Source of the DNA: Methylobrevis albus
GTDB taxonomy: Bacteria; Pseudomonadota; Alphaproteobacteria; Rhizobiales; Pleomorphomonadaceae
Reading direction: 5' to 3'
Assembly (NCBI RefSeq): GCF_015904235.1
Contig: NZ_JADZLT010000053.1
Coordinates: 82,352 to 146,351, forward strand
DNA length: 64,000 nucleotides
The notes beneath the pieces were generated by a model. It had not been told where the DNA came from, did not search any database, and was given only the letters and a program-made list of their open reading frames with translations. The position numbers and the translations under genes were made by a program. Shown here in pieces: positions 44,071-56,105 of the stretch. Every line of letters begins with the position of its first letter. Position 1 is the first letter of the stretch.

Positions 44071-45990
44071 ATGATCGACGCAAAGGCAGCCGGGCGCGAC
44101 GCGCCGACTCCGACCCCATCGCCCGCCGCCCACGACGAACACCACGGCTTCTGGGGCCTCGCCCTCGGATCCGTCGGCGTCGTCTATGGCGACATCGGCA
44201 CCAGCCCGCTCTACGCCCTGCGCGAGGCGCTGCTGCACACCAGCGCCGACGGCGTCTCCCGCGCCGACGTCGAGGGCATCGTGTCGCTGCTGCTCTGGTC
44301 GCTCGTGCTGATCGTCACGGTGAAATACGTGCTGTTCCTGATGCGCGCGGACAACCGCGGCGAAGGCGGCATCTTCTCGCTGGTGGCATTGGCACAGGGC
44401 GCGATGGCGCGGCGGACGGTGTTCGTCTTCGTCGTCGGCGTGCTGGGGGCGGCGCTGTTCTACGGCGACGCGATCATCACCCCGGCGATCTCGGTGCTCT
44501 CGGCCGTCGAGGGCATGAAGCTGGTGACGCCGCTGTTCGCCGACTATGTCGTGCCGATCACCATCGCGATCATCATCGGGCTGTTCCTGGTGCAGAGCCG
44601 GGGCACCGGCGCCGTCGCGCGCTGGTTCGGGCCGATCACCGCGGTCTGGTTCCTCGCGATGGCCGCCGCCGGCCTCTCGCACATCAACGACGACCCGGAA
44701 ATCCTGCACGCGCTGAACCCGCTCGCGGCGATCGGTTTCCTCGTCGACAACGGCCTGCTCGGGCTCACCGTGCTCGGCTCGGTGTTCCTCGCCGTCACCG
44801 GCGCCGAGGCGCTCTATGCCGACATGGGCCATTTCGGCAAGCTGCCGATCCGCGTCGCCTGGCTCGGGCTGGTGTTCCCGTCGCTGGCGCTCAACTACAT
44901 GGGCCAGGGTGCGCTGGTGCTCGCCCATCCGGAGGCGATGGAGAACCCGTTCTTCCTGCTGGTGCCGGGCTGGGCGTTGCTGCCGATGGTGATCCTCGCC
45001 ACCGTCGCCACCGTCATCGCCAGCCAGGCGGTCATCACCGGCGCCTTCTCGCTGACCCGGCAGGCGATCCAGCTCGGCCTGCTGCCGCGCTTCGAGACGC
45101 GCCACACCTCCGCCACCCAGGCCGGCCAGATCTACATGCCGCGCATCAACTGGCTGCTCTGCCTCGGCGTCCTCGCACTGGTGCTGCTGTTCCGCTCGTC
45201 CTCGTCGCTCGCCTCCGCCTACGGCATCGCGGTGACCGGCACGATGGTGCTCACCTCGCTGCTCGCTTTCGTGGTGATGGTGACGGTGTGGAAGTGGCCG
45301 CGGCCGCTGGCCCTCCTGATGATCACCCCGTTCCTGGTCATCGAGCTCGTCTTCCTCGCCGCCAACCTGCTGAAGATCGCCGACGGCGGCTGGGTGCCGC
45401 TCATTCTCGCCGGCTTCGTCGCGGTGGCGATGTGGACCTGGGCCCGCGGCACGCGGATCCTGTTCGACAAGTCGCGCCGCGAGAGCATCCCGCTGCGCGA
45501 CCTGATCGCCATGCTGAAGCGCTCAGAGCGGATCCGCGTGCCGGGCACGGCGGTGTTCCTCACCAGCGATCCCGAGACCGCGCCGTCGGTGCTCATGCAC
45601 AACCTGAAGCACAATCACGTTTTGCACCGGTCGAACATCATCCTGACCGTGAAGTCCGCGACGACGCCGCGCGTTGCGCCGCACAAGCGCACCGAGGTAA
45701 CGCCGATCGACGACGACTTCACGCTGATCAGCCTGACGTTCGGCTACATGGAGACGCCGAACGTGCCGCTGGCGCTCGGCGAATGCCGCAAGAAGGGGCT
45801 GAAGTTCGACATCATGTCGACGTCGTTCTTCGTCGGGAAGCGCACGTTCAAGCCGGGCACCAATTCCGGCATGTCGAAATGGCAGGACCGGCTCTACATC
45901 TACCTCGCCCGCAATGCGTCCAACGCCACCGACTTCTACCGCATCCCCACCAACCGGGTGCTCGAGCTCGGCCAGCAGATGACGATCTGA
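44071..45990 (+). CDS. kup: low-affinity potassium uptake protein Kup
   Basis: Proton-coupled K+ uptake (KUP/HAK/KT family). The 639 residues start with a short cytoplasmic tail followed by 12 predicted membrane helices (to about residue 440) and a C-terminal cytoplasmic domain. Seen: the family signature GLALGSVGVVYGDIGTSPLYALRE, LLLWSLVLIVTVKYVLFLMRADN-RGEGGIFSL, and ALYADMGHFG. The C-terminus has YMETPNVP and KFDIMSTSFFVGKRTF, typical of bacterial Kup. The ATG at 44071 has no strong ribosome-binding site. Monocistronic, with the ABC-F gene following after 114 bases. Confidence 0.95.
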   Translation: MIDAKAAGRDAPTPTPSPAAHDEHHGFWGLALGSVGVVYGDIGTSPLYALREALLHTSADGVSRADVEGIVSLLLWSLVLIVTVKYVLFLMRADNRGEGGIFSLVALAQGAMARRTVFVFVVGVLGAALFYGDAIITPAISVLSAVEGMKLVTPLFADYVVPITIAIIIGLFLVQSRGTGAVARWFGPITAVWFLAMAAAGLSHINDDPEILHALNPLAAIGFLVDNGLLGLTVLGSVFLAVTGAEALYADMGHFGKLPIRVAWLGLVFPSLALNYMGQGALVLAHPEAMENPFFLLVPGWALLPMVILATVATVIASQAVITGAFSLTRQAIQLGLLPRFETRHTSATQAGQIYMPRINWLLCLGVLALVLLFRSSSSLASAYGIAVTGTMVLTSLLAFVVMVTVWKWPRPLALLMITPFLVIELVFLAANLLKIADGGWVPLILAGFVAVAMWTWARGTRILFDKSRRESIPLRDLIAMLKRSERIRVPGTAVFLTSDPETAPSVLMHNLKHNHVLHRSNIILTVKSATTPRVAPHKRTEVTPIDDDFTLISLTFGYMETPNVPLALGECRKKGLKFDIMSTSFFVGKRTFKPGTNSGMSKWQDRLYIYLARNASNATDFYRIPTNRVLELGQQMTI

Positions 45991-46104
45991 CCGGCCGCCC
46001 GGCAGTCACCTGGAGACCGTGATTTCCGGTTGTCGGGGCTGCATTGCAGCATGGAGCCCGCGCGGGCCTTGCGTCGCGGCGCGGACCGGGTCAGAAACGC
46101 CGCC

Positions 46105-48000
46105 ATGCTGACGATTACCGACCTCACATACCGCATTGCCGGCCGCACCCTGCTCGACGCCGCCTCGGCCATCGTGCCGGACGGCGCGAAGCTCGGGCTC
46201 GTCGGCCGCAACGGCACCGGCAAGACCACGCTGTTCAACCTCATCGTCGGCGCCCTCGCCGCCGAATCCGGCGACATCGCGCTGTCGCGCGGCGCCCGCA
46301 TCGGCCGCGTCGCGCAGGAAGCGCCGGGCACCGAGGAGACGCTGCTCGAGCACGTCCTCGCCGCCGACACCGAGCGCGTCAGGCTGCTCGCCGAGGCCGA
46401 GACCGCGACGGATCCCGGCCGCATCGCCGACATCCACGTCCGCCTCGCCGACATCGGCGCCCATTCCGCCGAAGCCCGCGCCGGCACCATCCTTTCCGGC
46501 CTCGGCTTCGACGCCGAAGCGCAGCGCCGGCCGTGCAGCTCGTTTTCGGGCGGCTGGCGCATGCGCGTCGCGCTCGCCGCGGTGCTGTTCACCGAGCCCG
46601 ACCTGCTGCTGCTCGACGAGCCGACCAACTACCTCGATCTCGAGGGCACGCTCTGGCTGGAGAGCTACATCGCGCGCTATCCGCACACGGTGCTGCTGAT
46701 CAGCCACGACCGCGACCTGCTCGACAAGGCGGTGCAGGGCATCGTCCACCTCGAGCACGGCAAGCTGACCACCTGGAAGGGCGGCTACACCCAGTTCGCG
46801 CGCCAGCGCCGCGAGAAGATGCTTCTGCTCGGCAAGGCCAAGGAAAAGCAGGACGCGCACCGCAAGCACCTGCAGTCCTTCGTCGACCGCTTCCGCTCCA
46901 AGGCCTCCAAGGCGCGGCAGGCGCAGTCGCGCATCAAGATGCTGGAGAAGATGGAGACGATCCAGGGCATCGTCGACGAGGTGCAGGCGCCGATCCACAT
47001 CCCGAACCCGAAGTCGAAGCTCGCCCCGCCGATCCTCGCCTTCGACCGCGTCTCGGTCGGCTACGAGCCCGGCAAGCCGATCCTCTCCAACCTGACCCTG
47101 CGCATCGACGACGACGATCGCATCGCCCTGCTCGGCAAGAACGGCAACGGCAAGTCGACGCTCGCCAAGCTGATCGCCGAGCGGCTCGGCGCGATGGGCG
47201 GCGACATCACCCGCGCCTCGAAGCTCGACATCGCCTTCTTCGCGCAGCACCAGCTCGACGAACTGGTCCCGGCCGACTCCGCCGTCGCCCACGTGCGCCG
47301 GCGCATGCCCGACGTGCCGGAATCGAAGGTGCGCGCCCGGGCGGCCCGCATGGGCCTCGGCGCCGACAAGATGGACACGCCGGCGGCGGAACTTTCCGGC
47401 GGCGAACGCGCCCGGCTGCTGATCGGCCTCGCCACCTTCAACGGGCCGAACCTGCTGATCCTCGACGAGCCGACCAACCACCTCGACATCGAGGCGCGCG
47501 AAAGCCTGATGCAGGCGCTCAACGACTACGAGGGCGCCGTGATCCTGATCGCGCACGACCGCCATCTCGTCGAGGCGACGATGGACCAGCTCTGGCTGGT
47601 CGCCGACGGCAAGTGCAAGCCGTTCGACGGCGACATGGACGACTACCGCCGCTACGTGCTGTCGGGCACGATGCCCAAATCGGAGGAAAAGGCCGAGCCG
47701 AAGCCCGAACCGAAGGTGTTCGGCGCCGACAAGCGCAAGGCCGCCGCCGAGCGCCGCGCCCAGCTCGCCCCCTTGCGCAAGCGCATCGACGCCGCCGAGA
47801 AGCGCATCGAGACGCTGCGCATGGCGCTGAGCGGCCTCGACATGATCCTCGCCGACCCGATGCTGTTCGCCAAAGACCCCGGCAAGGCGGCCAAGCTCGC
47901 CAAGCAGCGCGCCGACACCGCCCGCGACATCGAGAAGACCGAGGAAGACTGGCTGGCGATGTCGGCGGAATACGAGGCGGCGGAGAGCGAGCAGGCCTGA
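46105..48000 (+). CDS. ABC-F family ATPase (Uup/YheS-like)
   Basis: A ribosome-associated or regulatory ATPase with two ABC cassettes and no membrane segment (631 residues). Cassette 1: Walker A GRNGTGKTT, signature SGGWRMR, Walker B LLLLDEPTNYLDL. Cassette 2: Walker A GKNGNGKST, signature SGGERAR, Walker B LLILDEPTNHLDI. Between them is the P-site linker (AKEKQDAHRKHLQSF through KARQAQSRIKMLEKM). The C-terminal extension from about 535 is a charged coiled coil. ABC-F proteins act on the ribosome (EttA, YheS) or in DNA/translation stress (Uup). ATG 46105 starts at the usual MLTI. Paralogue assignment is not certain. Confidence 0.93.
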   Translation: MLTITDLTYRIAGRTLLDAASAIVPDGAKLGLVGRNGTGKTTLFNLIVGALAAESGDIALSRGARIGRVAQEAPGTEETLLEHVLAADTERVRLLAEAETATDPGRIADIHVRLADIGAHSAEARAGTILSGLGFDAEAQRRPCSSFSGGWRMRVALAAVLFTEPDLLLLDEPTNYLDLEGTLWLESYIARYPHTVLLISHDRDLLDKAVQGIVHLEHGKLTTWKGGYTQFARQRREKMLLLGKAKEKQDAHRKHLQSFVDRFRSKASKARQAQSRIKMLEKMETIQGIVDEVQAPIHIPNPKSKLAPPILAFDRVSVGYEPGKPILSNLTLRIDDDDRIALLGKNGNGKSTLAKLIAERLGAMGGDITRASKLDIAFFAQHQLDELVPADSAVAHVRRRMPDVPESKVRARAARMGLGADKMDTPAAELSGGERARLLIGLATFNGPNLLILDEPTNHLDIEARESLMQALNDYEGAVILIAHDRHLVEATMDQLWLVADGKCKPFDGDMDDYRRYVLSGTMPKSEEKAEPKPEPKVFGADKRKAAAERRAQLAPLRKRIDAAEKRIETLRMALSGLDMILADPMLFAKDPGKAAKLAKQRADTARDIEKTEEDWLAMSAEYEAAESEQA

Positions 48001-48027
48001 GGCCCACGCCGCTCGCCCTGCCGGCCC

Positions 48028-50247
<2,220 letters not shown>

Positions 50248-50339
50248 CGGGTCGCGGCCGAGGCCGCGCACCCCGGAACCAGGCCGGCGCGTCCTGCGCA
50301 CGGTCCATCAATACATTTGAGATTCAAAGGGAAGGGCTC

Positions 50340-51749
50340 ATGACAACTGCCGCTGACGTCCTTAAGCAGATCAAGGACAACGACATCAAGTACGTGGACC
50401 TGCGCTTTACCGACCCGCGCGGCAAGCTGCAGCACGTCACGTTCGATGTTTCGCTCGTCGATGACGAAATGTTCGCCGAAGGCACCGCCTTCGACGGATC
50501 GTCGATCGCCGGCTGGAAGGCCATCAACGAATCCGACATGACGCTGATCCCCGATCCGGAGACCGCGCATATCGATCCGTTCTTCGCCCAGTCGACGCTC
50601 GCGATCTTCTGCGACGTCATCGACCCGGTTTCCGGCGAGCCCTACAACCGCGACCCGCGCTCGATCGCCAAGAAGGCCGAGGCCTACGTCGCGACGCTCG
50701 GCATCGGCGACAAGGTGTACTTCGGCCCCGAGGCCGAGTTCTTCGTGTTCGACGACGTCAAGTTCGCCACCGAGCCCTACCACACCGGCTTCAAGGTCGA
50801 CTCGGTCGAGCTGCCGACCAACTCGTACACCGACTACGAGTCCGGCAACCTCGGCCACCGCGTCCGCATGAAGGGTGGCTACTTCCCGGTTCCGCCGATC
50901 GACAGCCTGCAGGACATCCGGTCCGAGATGCTGTCGGTGATGGCCGAGATGGGCGTCGCCGTCGAGAAGCACCACCACGAGGTGGCCTCGGCCCAGCACG
51001 AACTCGGCCTGAAGTTCGCGCCGCTGACCCGCGTCGCCGACCACCTGCAGATCTACAAGTACGTGATCCATCAGGTCGCGAACGCCTACGGCAAGACGGC
51101 GACGTTCATGCCGAAGCCGATCTTCGGTGACAACGGCTCGGGCATGCACGTGCACCAGTCGATCTGGAAGGACGGCAAGCCGATCTTCGCCGGCAACCAG
51201 TACGCCGACCTGTCGGAAAGCTGCCTGTTCTACATCGGCGGCGTCCTGAAGCACGCCAAGGCGATCAACGCCCTGACCAACCCGTCGACCAACTCCTACA
51301 AGCGTCTGGTCCCGGGCTACGAGGCCCCCGTGCTGCTCGCCTACTCGGCGCGCAACCGTTCGGCCTCGGTGCGTATCCCCTACACCACCAACCCCAAGGC
51401 CAAGCGCCTCGAGGTTCGCTTCCCCGATCCGGCCGCCAATCCGTACCTCGCCTTCACGGCGCTGCTGATGGCCGGCCTCGACGGCATCAAGAACAAGATC
51501 CACCCCGGCGAAGCCGCCGACAAGGATCTCTACCACCTGCCGCCGGAAGAGCTGAAGGCGATCCCGACCGTCGCCGGCTCGCTGCGTGAGGCCCTCGCCT
51601 CGCTCAACGCCGACCGCGACTTCCTCAAGGCCGGCGGCGTGTTCGACGACGACTTCATCGATTCCTGGATCGAACTGAAGATGGCCGAGAACATGCGCTA
51701 CGAGATGACGCCGCACCCGGTCGAGTACGACATGTACTACTCGGTCTGA
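50340..51749 (+). CDS. glnA: glutamine synthetase type I
   Basis: Assimilates ammonium by ATP-dependent amidation of glutamate; dodecameric. The 469 residues have the beta-grasp N-terminus ([31 protein letters not shown]), the metal-binding region [13 protein letters not shown], the ATP-binding segment with [18 protein letters not shown], and NRSASVRIP. The adenylylation tyrosine is conserved in [11 protein letters not shown] near residue 397, predicting GlnE control. It follows glnB after 92 bases and is expected to be co-transcribed. AAGGGAAGG lies 5 bases before the ATG. Confidence 0.98.
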   Translation: MTTAADVLKQIKDNDIKYVDLRFTDPRGKLQHVTFDVSLVDDEMFAEGTAFDGSSIAGWKAINESDMTLIPDPETAHIDPFFAQSTLAIFCDVIDPVSGEPYNRDPRSIAKKAEAYVATLGIGDKVYFGPEAEFFVFDDVKFATEPYHTGFKVDSVELPTNSYTDYESGNLGHRVRMKGGYFPVPPIDSLQDIRSEMLSVMAEMGVAVEKHHHEVASAQHELGLKFAPLTRVADHLQIYKYVIHQVANAYGKTATFMPKPIFGDNGSGMHVHQSIWKDGKPIFAGNQYADLSESCLFYIGGVLKHAKAINALTNPSTNSYKRLVPGYEAPVLLAYSARNRSASVRIPYTTNPKAKRLEVRFPDPAANPYLAFTALLMAGLDGIKNKIHPGEAADKDLYHLPPEELKAIPTVAGSLREALASLNADRDFLKAGGVFDDDFIDSWIELKMAENMRYEMTPHPVEYDMYYSV

Positions 51750-51760
51750 GGATCGGATCC

Positions 51761-51839
51761 GGCGGGCGGCGCAAGCCGTCCGCCCTCCGGCCCCGGCTAT
51801 CGGATGAAGGCCCGGCCCCCTCGCGGTGGCCGGGCTTTT
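51761..51839 (+). terminator. tandem hairpins ending glnBA
   Basis: The first stem is GGCGGGCGGC (51761-51770) with GCCGTCCGCC (51775-51784), one G-U pair, around a GCAA tetraloop, starting 11 bases after the stop. The second is GCCCGGCC (51810-51817) with GGCCGGGC (51828-51835), followed by TTTT. The second is the likely terminator. Confidence 0.8.
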
Positions 51840-51913
51840 GTCGTTTTCGGGGGGAAGGCCATCGAATGGACCGACGTGCCCGCGGCCGCTCTCCCTGCCC
51901 CTCGCAAGCCCCC

Positions 51914-52570
51914 TCACCCCCGCCCGCGCTCGTCCGCCCTGAGCAGCCCCGTCTCGATTGCCAGCCAGACGAGGTCGGCGTCGGTGCGGGCGCCGACCTT
52001 CGCCTTGATCTGGTAGTGGTAGTTCTGCACCGTCTTCGGGCTGAGGTTGAGCGTCGCGGCGATTTCGTCGGCGGCGCGGCCGGAGGCGACGAGGCGCAGG
52101 ATCTCGGTCTCGCGCGGGCTGAGGCCGTCGAGTTCCGAGCGCTGCTGCGACAGGCGCTCGGTGGCGATCTCGCGGGCGACGTCCTCGCTCATGGCGCGCC
52201 GGCCGGCGAGCACGGTCTCGACCGCGCGGACCAGTTCGTCGGGGGCACTGCTCTTCGTCACATAGCCCGCAGCACCCGCCTCGAACGCCTTCAACGCAAA
52301 GGCGGCGCCCTGGTGCATCGAGAAGATCAGCACCCGCGCGTCGCGGTCGTACTGGCGGATGTGGCGCAGCGCCTCGATGCCGCTGGCGCCCGGCATGGTG
52401 ATGTCCATGACGACGATGGCGGGCTTGGCGTCGCGGTAGCGCTGATAGGCCTCCGCGGCGGTCTCGGCCTCGGCGACGACACGAAAGCCGCGCCGCCGTT
52501 CGAGCAGGCGGCGATAGCCCTCCCGCACGACGGGATGGTCGTCGACGAGCAGGATGGTCGCCTCGATCAT
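51914..52570 (-). CDS. NarL/FixJ-family response regulator
   Basis: Transcriptional regulator of 218 residues. The receiver domain (about 5-120) has the acidic pair D10-D11, phospho-acceptor D56 (VVMDITMPGASG), and a conserved lysine in YVTKSS. The C-terminal LuxR-type helix-turn-helix is LSPRETEILRLVASGRAADE through NLSPKTVQNYHYQIKAKVG. ATG 52570 overlaps the kinase stop (ATGA), so the two are translated together. The probable target is the divergent Bat operon or the pair itself, judged from position. Confidence 0.94.
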   Translation of the reverse strand: MIEATILLVDDHPVVREGYRRLLERRRGFRVVAEAETAAEAYQRYRDAKPAIVVMDITMPGASGIEALRHIRQYDRDARVLIFSMHQGAAFALKAFEAGAAGYVTKSSAPDELVRAVETVLAGRRAMSEDVAREIATERLSQQRSELDGLSPRETEILRLVASGRAADEIAATLNLSPKTVQNYHYQIKAKVGARTDADLVWLAIETGLLRADERGRG

Positions 52571-53937
52571 GCCGCGGCCATCCGCCGGCTGCCGTCCGCC
52601 GCCGCGTGGAACCGCGCCTCGATCCTGAGCCCGCGCGCCGTGCGCACGACGCCGAAGCTGCCGCCGAGCGCTCCGACCCGCTCGCGGATGCCGAGAATGC
52701 CGTAGCCCGTCGAGGCGGCGAGCACTGCGGGATCGCCCTCGCCGTCGTCGTCGACGATCACCGCGATCTCGTCGTCCGGCGTGCATGCGACATGCAGGTG
52801 CACGACGCTGGCGCCGCTGTGGCGGGCGGCGTTGGTCAGGCACTCCTGCGCGATGCGGTAGACGTTGAGCGCGTCGTCCGGCGCGAGGCCGGCGAGGTCG
52901 CCGTCGATGTCGAGGCGGAACGCGGCGCTGCGCGCGCCGTGCAGGTTCCACGCCGCCACCATGCCGCGCAGCGAGGCTTCGAGGCCGACCTCGTCGAGTT
53001 CCGGCGGGCGCAGCCGGGCGAGCGCGTTCTTCAGCGTCGCCATCATCCGGGCCGTCACCCGGCCGATCGCCAGCGCGTCGTCGGCGAGGTCCGGGCGGCC
53101 GGCCGGGGCTGCGGAGGCGAGCGAGGCGGCGAGCGCGCCGGTCGCCGTCAGGCACTGGCCGAACTCGTCGTGCAGGTCGCGCGCCAGCGCCCGCCGCTCG
53201 GTCTCCTGCACCTCGAACAGACGCTGCGTCAGCATGGTCCGCTCGGCGGTGGTGGTCGCCAGCTTCGCCGCGAGATCGTTGGCCGCGCCGGCGATGCGGT
53301 TGAACTCGGTGGTGCCGAACGCCGGCAACCGGCTCGCATAGTCGCCCTGCTCCAGCCGCTTCAGCCCGGCGATGATCCGCCGCGCCGGCGCCAGCGCGTG
53401 CCCGATCGCCAGCACCGAGAGCACCGCGATCCCCGCCGCCATCGCCGCGGCGAGGCCGACCACCACGCGGAGCTGGTGCCAGGCGCGCGTGGTGGCGGCG
53501 ACCGGGTCGTGCGTCGCGAGCACGTGCATCGTCGGCTGCCCGGTGACGATCACCGGCCGCTCGATCGGCGCACCGGGGGAAAACCATCGGCCGAACAACT
53601 GGCTGAACCACAGCGGCGCGGTGCGTCCGAGACCGTTCCAGCCGCTGCACAGCCGGCGGCTGCCGGCGACGGGAGCGGTGAACTCGACGCAGACGCCGGG
53701 GCTCATCACCGCGACGATCGCGATGGAATGCCGCGCCGTGAACGGCGGTCCGTAGAAGGTATTGGCGCTGCCGAGCATGTAGAACTGGGTCAGCTGGCGC
53801 GCGACTCGGTTGGCCGTGCCCTCGGTTTCGGTCTCGACCGCGCGGTCGGTGTCGAACACCACCCAGGCCACCGCCAGCGCGAAACAAAGGCACGCCACCG
53901 CGACGATCCGGAGGGCTACGGCCAGAAGCAGGCTCAT
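52567..53937 (-). CDS. sensor histidine kinase (HisKA_3/NarX type)
   Basis: A membrane histidine kinase of 456 residues: N-terminal helix (about 5-27), periplasmic domain with two cysteines (SPGVCVEF, RRLCSGW) that could form a disulfide, second helix (about 165-190), HAMP-like region, and cytosolic HisKA_3 and HATPase domains. The phospho-acceptor is H256 in RDLHDEFGQCL, and the N-box is ECLTNAARHS. The G-box is GYGILGIRERV. GAGG lies 8 bases before ATG 53937. It is the partner of the overlapping response regulator. The signal is unknown; kinases of this plan regulate methanol or formaldehyde oxidation in some alphaproteobacteria (MxaY/FlhS), a possibility only. Confidence 0.9.
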   Translation of the reverse strand: MSLLLAVALRIVAVACLCFALAVAWVVFDTDRAVETETEGTANRVARQLTQFYMLGSANTFYGPPFTARHSIAIVAVMSPGVCVEFTAPVAGSRRLCSGWNGLGRTAPLWFSQLFGRWFSPGAPIERPVIVTGQPTMHVLATHDPVAATTRAWHQLRVVVGLAAAMAAGIAVLSVLAIGHALAPARRIIAGLKRLEQGDYASRLPAFGTTEFNRIAGAANDLAAKLATTTAERTMLTQRLFEVQETERRALARDLHDEFGQCLTATGALAASLASAAPAGRPDLADDALAIGRVTARMMATLKNALARLRPPELDEVGLEASLRGMVAAWNLHGARSAAFRLDIDGDLAGLAPDDALNVYRIAQECLTNAARHSGASVVHLHVACTPDDEIAVIVDDDGEGDPAVLAASTGYGILGIRERVGALGGSFGVVRTARGLRIEARFHAAADGSRRMAAA

Positions 53938-54018
53938 CCACGCATCCTCGCCCGACGTATAGCTCTCGCGGAGTGTGTCACGGCATCGGTGCGTCAGCGC
54001 AAGGGGTGCGGGCGAGGT

Positions 54019-54059
54019 CGGGCAATTTGCCCGGTCCGGAACGGGAGGGTGACCCTCCC
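54019..54059. promoter_or_regulatory. two perfect palindromes between the sensor kinase and the Bat operon
   Basis: CGGGCAATTTGCCCG (54019-54033, 7-1-7) and GGGAGGGTGACCCTCCC (54043-54059, 8-1-8), centres 25 bases apart, lie 82 bases after the kinase ATG and 74 bases before moxR. The one-base spacers disfavour RNA hairpins and favour DNA operators. The divergent location makes the response regulator the first candidate. Confidence 0.5.
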
Positions 54060-54133
54060 CTATCGCTCGAAACTCGGGCACTCTTGCCATAACGACAGCC
54101 GGGAACCGGCGCGCCAAAGATGGAGGAACCGGG

Positions 54134-55147
54134 ATGGATCTCGGACGTGACACGGCCGCGGATGCCGCGGGAGCCGGCTCGACAGTGGCCCGCAGCGCGC
54201 TCGCCGCCCTGCTGACGACGCTCGAGGCCGAACTCGTCGGCCGCAATCCGCTGGTGGAGCGGCTGCTGATCGCCCTGCTCGCCGGCGGGCATGTCCTCGT
54301 CGAAGGCTCGCCGGGCCTTGCCAAGACCCGGGCCGTGAAGCGGCTGTCGGAGCGCGTCGACGCCAGCTTCGCTCGCATCCAGTGCACGCCCGACCTGATG
54401 CCGGCCGACCTCACCGGCACGCCGGTCTGGCGGCCCGACCGCGGCGTGTTCGAGTTCGTGCCCGGCCCCGTGTTCCATTCGCTGGTGCTCGTCGACGAGA
54501 TCAACCGCGCCCCGCCGAAGGTGCAGTCGGCGCTGCTCGAGGCGATGGCCGAATCGCAGGTCACCGCGGGCGGCACCACGCACCGCCTGCCCGATCCCTT
54601 CATGGTGGTCGCGACGCAGAACCCGATCGAGCACGAGGGCACCTTCCCGCTGCCCGAGGCGCAGCTCGACCGCTTCCTGTTCCACGTCACCGTCGGCTTC
54701 CCCGACGCCGTCTCCGAGCGCGCGATCCTCGACCTCGTCGAGCGCGAGGAAGCCGCCGCGCGCGGACCGAAGCCGTCAGGGGACGCCGTTCGTCTCACCC
54801 TCGACGACCTGCACGCGGCGCGCAGCGAGGCGATGGCGGTCCATCTGTCACCGGCGGTGAAGGACTACATCGTGCGGCTGGTGATGGCGACGCGCGACGA
54901 GACCGGCGGCGCCCAGCGCGCCGCGATCGAGCACCCTGTCTCGCCGCGCGGCACGCTGTCGCTCGCGGTCGCCTCGAAGGCCCGCGCCTATCTGCGCGGC
55001 CGCTCCTACGTCAATCCGGACGACGTGCGCGAACTCGCCGCCGACGTCCTCGCCCACCGGCTCGGACTGACCTGGCGCGCCGTGGCGGAAGGCGTGACGC
55101 CGCGTGGCCTCGTTGCCGAGCTCGTCGCCGGCATCGCGCCGCTCTGA
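54134..55147 (+). CDS. MoxR-family AAA+ ATPase
   Basis: Chaperone-like ATPase of 337 residues that opens the Bat operon. Walker A GSPGLAKT (58-65), Walker B LVLVDEINRA (D121, E122), sensor 1 VVATQNPIE, and arginine-containing EAQLDRFLF. MoxR ATPases act with VWA-domain partners, here encoded downstream. GGAGG sits 8 bases before the ATG at 54134. The following DUF58 gene starts 10 bases after the stop. The name derives from methanol dehydrogenase maturation, but no mxaF or xoxF is in the window. Confidence 0.94.
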   Translation: MDLGRDTAADAAGAGSTVARSALAALLTTLEAELVGRNPLVERLLIALLAGGHVLVEGSPGLAKTRAVKRLSERVDASFARIQCTPDLMPADLTGTPVWRPDRGVFEFVPGPVFHSLVLVDEINRAPPKVQSALLEAMAESQVTAGGTTHRLPDPFMVVATQNPIEHEGTFPLPEAQLDRFLFHVTVGFPDAVSERAILDLVEREEAAARGPKPSGDAVRLTLDDLHAARSEAMAVHLSPAVKDYIVRLVMATRDETGGAQRAAIEHPVSPRGTLSLAVASKARAYLRGRSYVNPDDVRELAADVLAHRLGLTWRAVAEGVTPRGLVAELVAGIAPL

Positions 55148-55157
55148 GGCCGCGCCG

Positions 55158-56105
55158 ATGACCCCCACTGCACCCGGCGACGCCGCGGGCGACGGCCCCG
55201 CCGCGGAGCTCGCGCCGTCCGCCGGCACCACCGTCGAGGCCAGCCGGCTGCTGGCGCTCCGCCACGTCGTGGCGCGGTCGCGCATCGGCCTGTCGCGCCG
55301 CACCGCCAGTCTGCCCGGCCCCGTGATCACCCGCCGCCGCGGCCGCGGCAGCGAGACCGACGAGATCCGTCTCTGGGCGCATGGCGACGACATGCGCCAC
55401 ATCGACCGCAACAGCACCGCGCGCACCGGCGAGCCGCACGTCCGCACCTTTCGCGACGAGCGCGAGCAGGCGACGCTGCTGGTGGCCGATTTCCGGCCGC
55501 CGATGCTGTTCGGCACGCGGCGCGCCTTCCGCTCCGTCGCCTGCGCCGAAATCCTGGCCCTCACGGGGTGGCGCGCGGTGGAAAGCGGCGGGCGCGTCGC
55601 GCTCGTCGCCGCCGGCGCCGACGGCTTCGAGGTGGTGCGGCCGGGCGGCGGCGACCGGGCCATGACGGCGGTCGCCGGCGGCCTCGCCCGCGCCCACGCC
55701 GCGGCCCTGACCAGCTCCGACACGCGGGTGCCGGGCCTCGCCGATGCGCTCGACGCCGCGGTTCGCCTGTTGCCGCGCGGCGGCAGCATTCTGCTCGCGA
55801 CCGGGCTCGACGCCCCGGGCGACGATTTCGACGAGGCGCTGCTCCGGGCGCGCTGGCGCTGCGACGTCAAGGTCGCGCTGGTGATCGACGCGTTCGAACG
55901 GCGCCCACCCGCCGGTAGCTTCCCCTTCGTCACCTTTGCCGGCCGGCGCGGCCTGCGCGTCGTCGGCCGCCGGCCCGACCCCCCGGAGGACGACCGGCTC
56001 GCGCGCCTGCACCGCCTCGGCGCCGACGCCGTCGAGATCGACGCCTCGCTCTCGCCCGAAGACCAGCTCGCCAGCCTCGGAGCCCTGCATGCCAGCCTCG
56101 GCTGA
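55158..56105 (+). CDS. DUF58 domain protein
   Basis: Standard second gene of MoxR operons, 315 residues, without a membrane helix. The DUF58 core holds GSETDEIRLWAHGDDMRHID and RTFRDEREQATLLVAD, and the C-terminal half is VWA-like (LLATGLDAPGDDFDEALL). Function undefined; probably a MoxR-VWA assembly factor. ATG 55158 is 10 bases after moxR and gives the expected N-terminus; an in-frame upstream ATG at 55104 lies inside moxR. It overlaps the next gene by 17 bases. Confidence 0.88.
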   Translation: MTPTAPGDAAGDGPAAELAPSAGTTVEASRLLALRHVVARSRIGLSRRTASLPGPVITRRRGRGSETDEIRLWAHGDDMRHIDRNSTARTGEPHVRTFRDEREQATLLVADFRPPMLFGTRRAFRSVACAEILALTGWRAVESGGRVALVAAGADGFEVVRPGGGDRAMTAVAGGLARAHAAALTSSDTRVPGLADALDAAVRLLPRGGSILLATGLDAPGDDFDEALLRARWRCDVKVALVIDAFERRPPAGSFPFVTFAGRRGLRVVGRRPDPPEDDRLARLHRLGADAVEIDASLSPEDQLASLGALHASLG

